Source of the DNA: Lachnospiraceae bacterium
GTDB taxonomy: Bacteria > Bacillota > Clostridia > Lachnospirales > Lachnospiraceae
Direction of reading: 5' to 3'
Length of the DNA: 16,137 nt
Assembly: GCA_016301965.1 (NCBI GenBank)
Contig: JAEDOO010000030.1
Location: forward strand, 1 to 16,137
The notes beneath the pieces were generated by a model. The model ran no database searches, was not told where the DNA came from, and saw only the letters and a program-made list of their open reading frames with translations. The translations under genes and the position numbers were made by a program. Of the stretch, positions 13,502 through 16,137 are shown piece by piece (positions within the stretch are counted from its first letter, which is position 1; each line of letters begins with the position of its first letter).

Positions 13502-16137
13502 CTATTTATCCAAATCATTTTCGATAAGATCTACAGATACCAATGTAGACACACCCTTTTCCTGCATGGTGATACCATACAGGCGGTCTGCCGCGTTCAT
13601 TGTACCACGTCTGTGGGTGATGACAATAAACTGTGTATTTTTTGTCAGCTTATGCAGATATTCCGCAAAACGGCTGACATTGGAATCATCCAGCGCCGCC
13701 TCGATCTCGTCCAGAAGGCAGAACGGTGACGGTTTCAGATTCTGAATGGCAAACAAAAGGGCAATCGCGGTCAAAGCCTTTTCTCCGCCGGAAAGCTGCA
13801 TCATATTCTGAAGCTTCTTGCCCGGGGGCTGCGAAATAATCTGCACACCGGCCTCCAGAATGTCCTCTCCTTCTACCAGCTCCAGCGTACCCTTACCGCC
13901 GCCAAAAAGATCCTTGAAAGCCTTATCAAATTCTCTGCGGATATCCGCAAATTTTTCCGCAAACTGACGGCGCATGCCTTCATCCAGCTCCTGAATGATC
14001 TTTTTCAGCGTTTCCTGTGCTTTTACCAGATCTTCGTGCTGTGCGGAGAGGAAGGTATGACGTTCCTCCACCTCTTTGTATTCCTCAATGGCATTGACGT
14101 TGACCGGTCCGAGTTTTCGGATCTCATCTTTTACCTCATTCAGCTGTTTTTTCAGCGTGCCCCTCTCCGGCACTTCCTCCATCCGGTAGGATGCAGCCTG
14201 CATCGGTGTAATTTCATATTCATCCCAGATATAATTGATCTGCGCTTCCTGATTCTCCTCCAGCTTATCCAGCTGGCTTCTCAGACGGTAACACTCCTTA
14301 TCCAGCCGGTTCAGATGCTCAGACAATTCATCACGGCGGGCAAAGAACTGGCGATGTGTGCTCTGCAGCTCTTCCTTTCTGGCCTGATCGGCGCTGAGAA
14401 CCTTCTGCAGTTCTTCCTCCTGTACCTTTCCTGCCGCCATGGTCTCTTCAACGGATGCGATCTGCGCCTTTTTTTCTTCCTCTTCGCGGTCACGCTCCAG
14501 CTGTCTGGCATGGATATCGCCTTTTTCTTCTTCCAGAGCAGCGCTCTCTCTGCGGATACGGTCCAGGTTTTCCTTCTGGAAAGAAAGCTTCTGAGACAAT
14601 TCGGATCGTCTCAGATGCAGCTCTTCCAGACGTCTGGACAGCTCGCCTTCCTGCTCTCTCTGCTGTTCAAGCAGTGTTTCCTGGGAAAGGGCCGTCTGCA
14701 TGGAATCCTTTTCTGAAGACTTCAGCGTTTTCATTTCCTGCTGCAGGGCAGTTCTGAATTCATCGATCTCACGGATCTGGGATTCGATCTCTGCACTCTC
14801 ACCCTTCAGCTGGCTGAAGCCTGACTGTATCTCTCTGGTTCGTTCTTCTGCCTGACGGATATTCATCTGAGCTGTATTCAGATCCAGCTGTTTCTCACGG
14901 ATCTGTTCTTCCAGATCTGTTTTTTCATCCCGCAGTGCATTGCGAAGGTTTCTTTTGGATTCCAGACCCGTTTTTCTTTCTTCCAGATCTGTTCCCAGCT
15001 TCTTTACCTGTTTTTCCAGTTCTTCGATCTCACGACGGCGTCCCAGCAGGTTACTGGTGTTCTTAAAGGCACCACCAGTCATGGAACCGCCGGGATTTAA
15101 AAGCTCACCCTCCAGTGTAACGATACGCAGTGTATGGTGACTCTTTTTCTGTAGAGCAATACCATGGTCAATGGTCTCCACTACCAGAGTACGTCCCAGA
15201 AGAGATCTCATCAGGTCTTCATATGCCGGTTCCGTATGTACCAGCCGGTCTGCCGACTGAATGACGCCCGGTTCTTTCAGATACTGTGCCTTATCCATTC
15301 CTCCGCGGCCGGATACAGCAGACAGCGGTAAAAAGGTAGCACGGCCGTATCGGTTCTGTTTCAGAAAGCCGATCATCTGTTTTGCCGTAGCTTCATCTTT
15401 AGTTACAATATTCTGAATGGCGCCGCCCAGAGCGGTCTCGATGGCAGTCTCGTATTTCTTTTCTGTCTTGATCAGATCAGCCACTACGCCGATCAGTCCG
15501 GGAACACGACTTTTCTGTTCCATAACACGGCGGATGGAATTACCATAGCCGTCATATCTCTCCGCCAGATTGCGCAGAGTCTCCAGACGGGATTCTTCTC
15601 TGTGAAAAGCCAGCTGACGACTGTCCACATCCTTCTGGCCGGACTCGATCTCTTTCTGCAAAGACATGATCTCTTCCTGATTTGCATCCCGCTTCGTCTG
15701 CGCGCTTTCGATCTCCTTTTGCAGCTTACGGTACTCCTCGCGGCAATCGATCAGTACATCCTGCTGACGCTCCTCATCCTTTTTCAGCACCAGGGCTCTC
15801 TGGCTCAACATAGATTTGCGTATGCCGATCTGTTCAAGCATGGCATCATACCGCTGCAGCTTACCTTTGGCAGAAGCCTTCTGATTCAACAGGTCGATCT
15901 GGCTCGTCTTGGCCTGATTCATCGCAGCTGTACTCTGCTCCATAGCCGTATGCAGCTCATCCAACTGGCTTTGAACTGTCGCACAGTCTGCATCGCTGTT
16001 TTTGCGCAGAACATCCGCCTCTCCCAATGTCTTTTCCAGCTCTATGATCTGAGATTTTTTCTCTCGAAGTTCTGTATCAATTGTTTCCAGACGGGCATCG
16101 TGCAGCTTACGATTTTCTGTAGCCGTGCGGATCTGCT
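13502..16137 (-). CDS. smc: Chromosome partition protein Smc, C-terminal part, cut by window edge
   Basis: Smc is the ATPase of the bacterial condensin complex with ScpA and ScpB; it compacts and segregates the chromosome. The frame is open to the right edge, giving 877 visible residues of about 1,190. From the edge, a coiled-coil arm (to about 15,570) leads into the hinge (about 15,570-15,040; VPGLIGVVADLI and GGAIQNIV). The return coiled coil follows, to about 14,100, rich in Glu, Gln, Lys and Arg. Last is the C-terminal ATPase lobe with the signature LSGGEK near 13,795-13,781 and Walker B CLLDEIEAALDD near 13,720-13,690. The N-terminal Walker A lobe lies outside the window. No frameshift was seen. 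Confidence 0.97.
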   Translation of the reverse strand, partial: QIRTATENRKLHDARLETIDTELREKKSQIIELEKTLGEADVLRKNSDADCATVQSQLDELHTAMEQSTAAMNQAKTSQIDLLNQKASAKGKLQRYDAMLEQIGIRKSMLSQRALVLKKDEERQQDVLIDCREEYRKLQKEIESAQTKRDANQEEIMSLQKEIESGQKDVDSRQLAFHREESRLETLRNLAERYDGYGNSIRRVMEQKSRVPGLIGVVADLIKTEKKYETAIETALGGAIQNIVTKDEATAKQMIGFLKQNRYGRATFLPLSAVSGRGGMDKAQYLKEPGVIQSADRLVHTEPAYEDLMRSLLGRTLVVETIDHGIALQKKSHHTLRIVTLEGELLNPGGSMTGGAFKNTSNLLGRRREIEELEKQVKKLGTDLEERKTGLESKRNLRNALRDEKTDLEEQIREKQLDLNTAQMNIRQAEERTREIQSGFSQLKGESAEIESQIREIDEFRTALQQEMKTLKSSEKDSMQTALSQETLLEQQREQEGELSRRLEELHLRRSELSQKLSFQKENLDRIRRESAALEEEKGDIHARQLERDREEEEKKAQIASVEETMAAGKVQEEELQKVLSADQARKEELQSTHRQFFARRDELSEHLNRLDKECYRLRSQLDKLEENQEAQINYIWDEYEITPMQAASYRMEEVPERGTLKKQLNEVKDEIRKLGPVNVNAIEEYKEVEERHTFLSAQHEDLVKAQETLKKIIQELDEGMRRQFAEKFADIRREFDKAFKDLFGGGKGTLELVEGEDILEAGVQIISQPPGKKLQNMMQLSGGEKALTAIALLFAIQNLKPSPFCLLDEIEAALDDSNVSRFAEYLHKLTKNTQFIVITHRRGTMNAADRLYGITMQEKGVSTLVSVDLIENDLDK

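Noticed and set aside
14036..14716. Plus-strand open frame of 226 codons
   Set aside because: It is antisense to the Smc coiled coil, whose Glu/Gln/Lys-rich codons give few stops on the other strand. It has no ribosome binding site or recognisable product.

Overview
The window is a chromosomal housekeeping segment of a low-to-mid GC Gram-positive bacterium of the class Clostridia, most likely Lachnospiraceae. This is inferred from the gene order smc-ftsY-ylxM-ffh-rpsP-khpA-rimM-trmD-rplS-rbgA-rnhB, which is close to the Bacillus subtilis arrangement. Strong AGGAGG-type ribosome binding sites, the DUF512-der pair and a long, divergent PRPP synthetase of clostridial type support it. No mobile element, CRISPR array, tRNA or rRNA was seen.

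Layout. Bases 1-1992 (minus strand) hold der, cut by the left edge, preceded by a DUF512 Fe-S/PDZ protein gene that overlaps it. Bases 1993-2336 are a divergent intergenic region: a minus-strand promoter for the DUF512 gene, a plus-strand promoter, and a ~180-nt structured 5' leader upstream of prs. Bases 2337-3509 are prs, the only plus-strand gene, ending at a strong intrinsic terminator. Bases 3612-16137 are a continuous minus-strand series read from right to left: smc (cut by the right edge), ftsY, ilvA, ylxM, ffh, rpsP, khpA, rimM, trmD, rplS, lepB, rbgA, rnhB, yraN, pgeF.

How the genes work together. The series links chromosome organisation (Smc), co-translational membrane targeting (FtsY, Ffh, YlxM), export (LepB), ribosomal proteins S16 and L19, ribosome assembly (RimM, RbgA, Der), tRNA modification (TrmD), RNA binding (KhpA), and nucleic-acid or wall maintenance (RNase HII, YraN, PgeF). 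It is divided internally by a promoter before ylxM, a terminator between khpA and rimM, a possible promoter with a small leader before rplS, and a 12-bp inverted repeat between rplS and lepB. A threonine ammonia-lyase gene sits inside the SRP block between ftsY and ylxM.

The most interesting part is the prs leader. It has several perfect helices, mutually exclusive pairings, and a sequence that can pair either inside the leader or with the prs Shine-Dalgarno region. That is the expected layout of a translational riboswitch or other cis-regulatory RNA. I could not match it to a known class.
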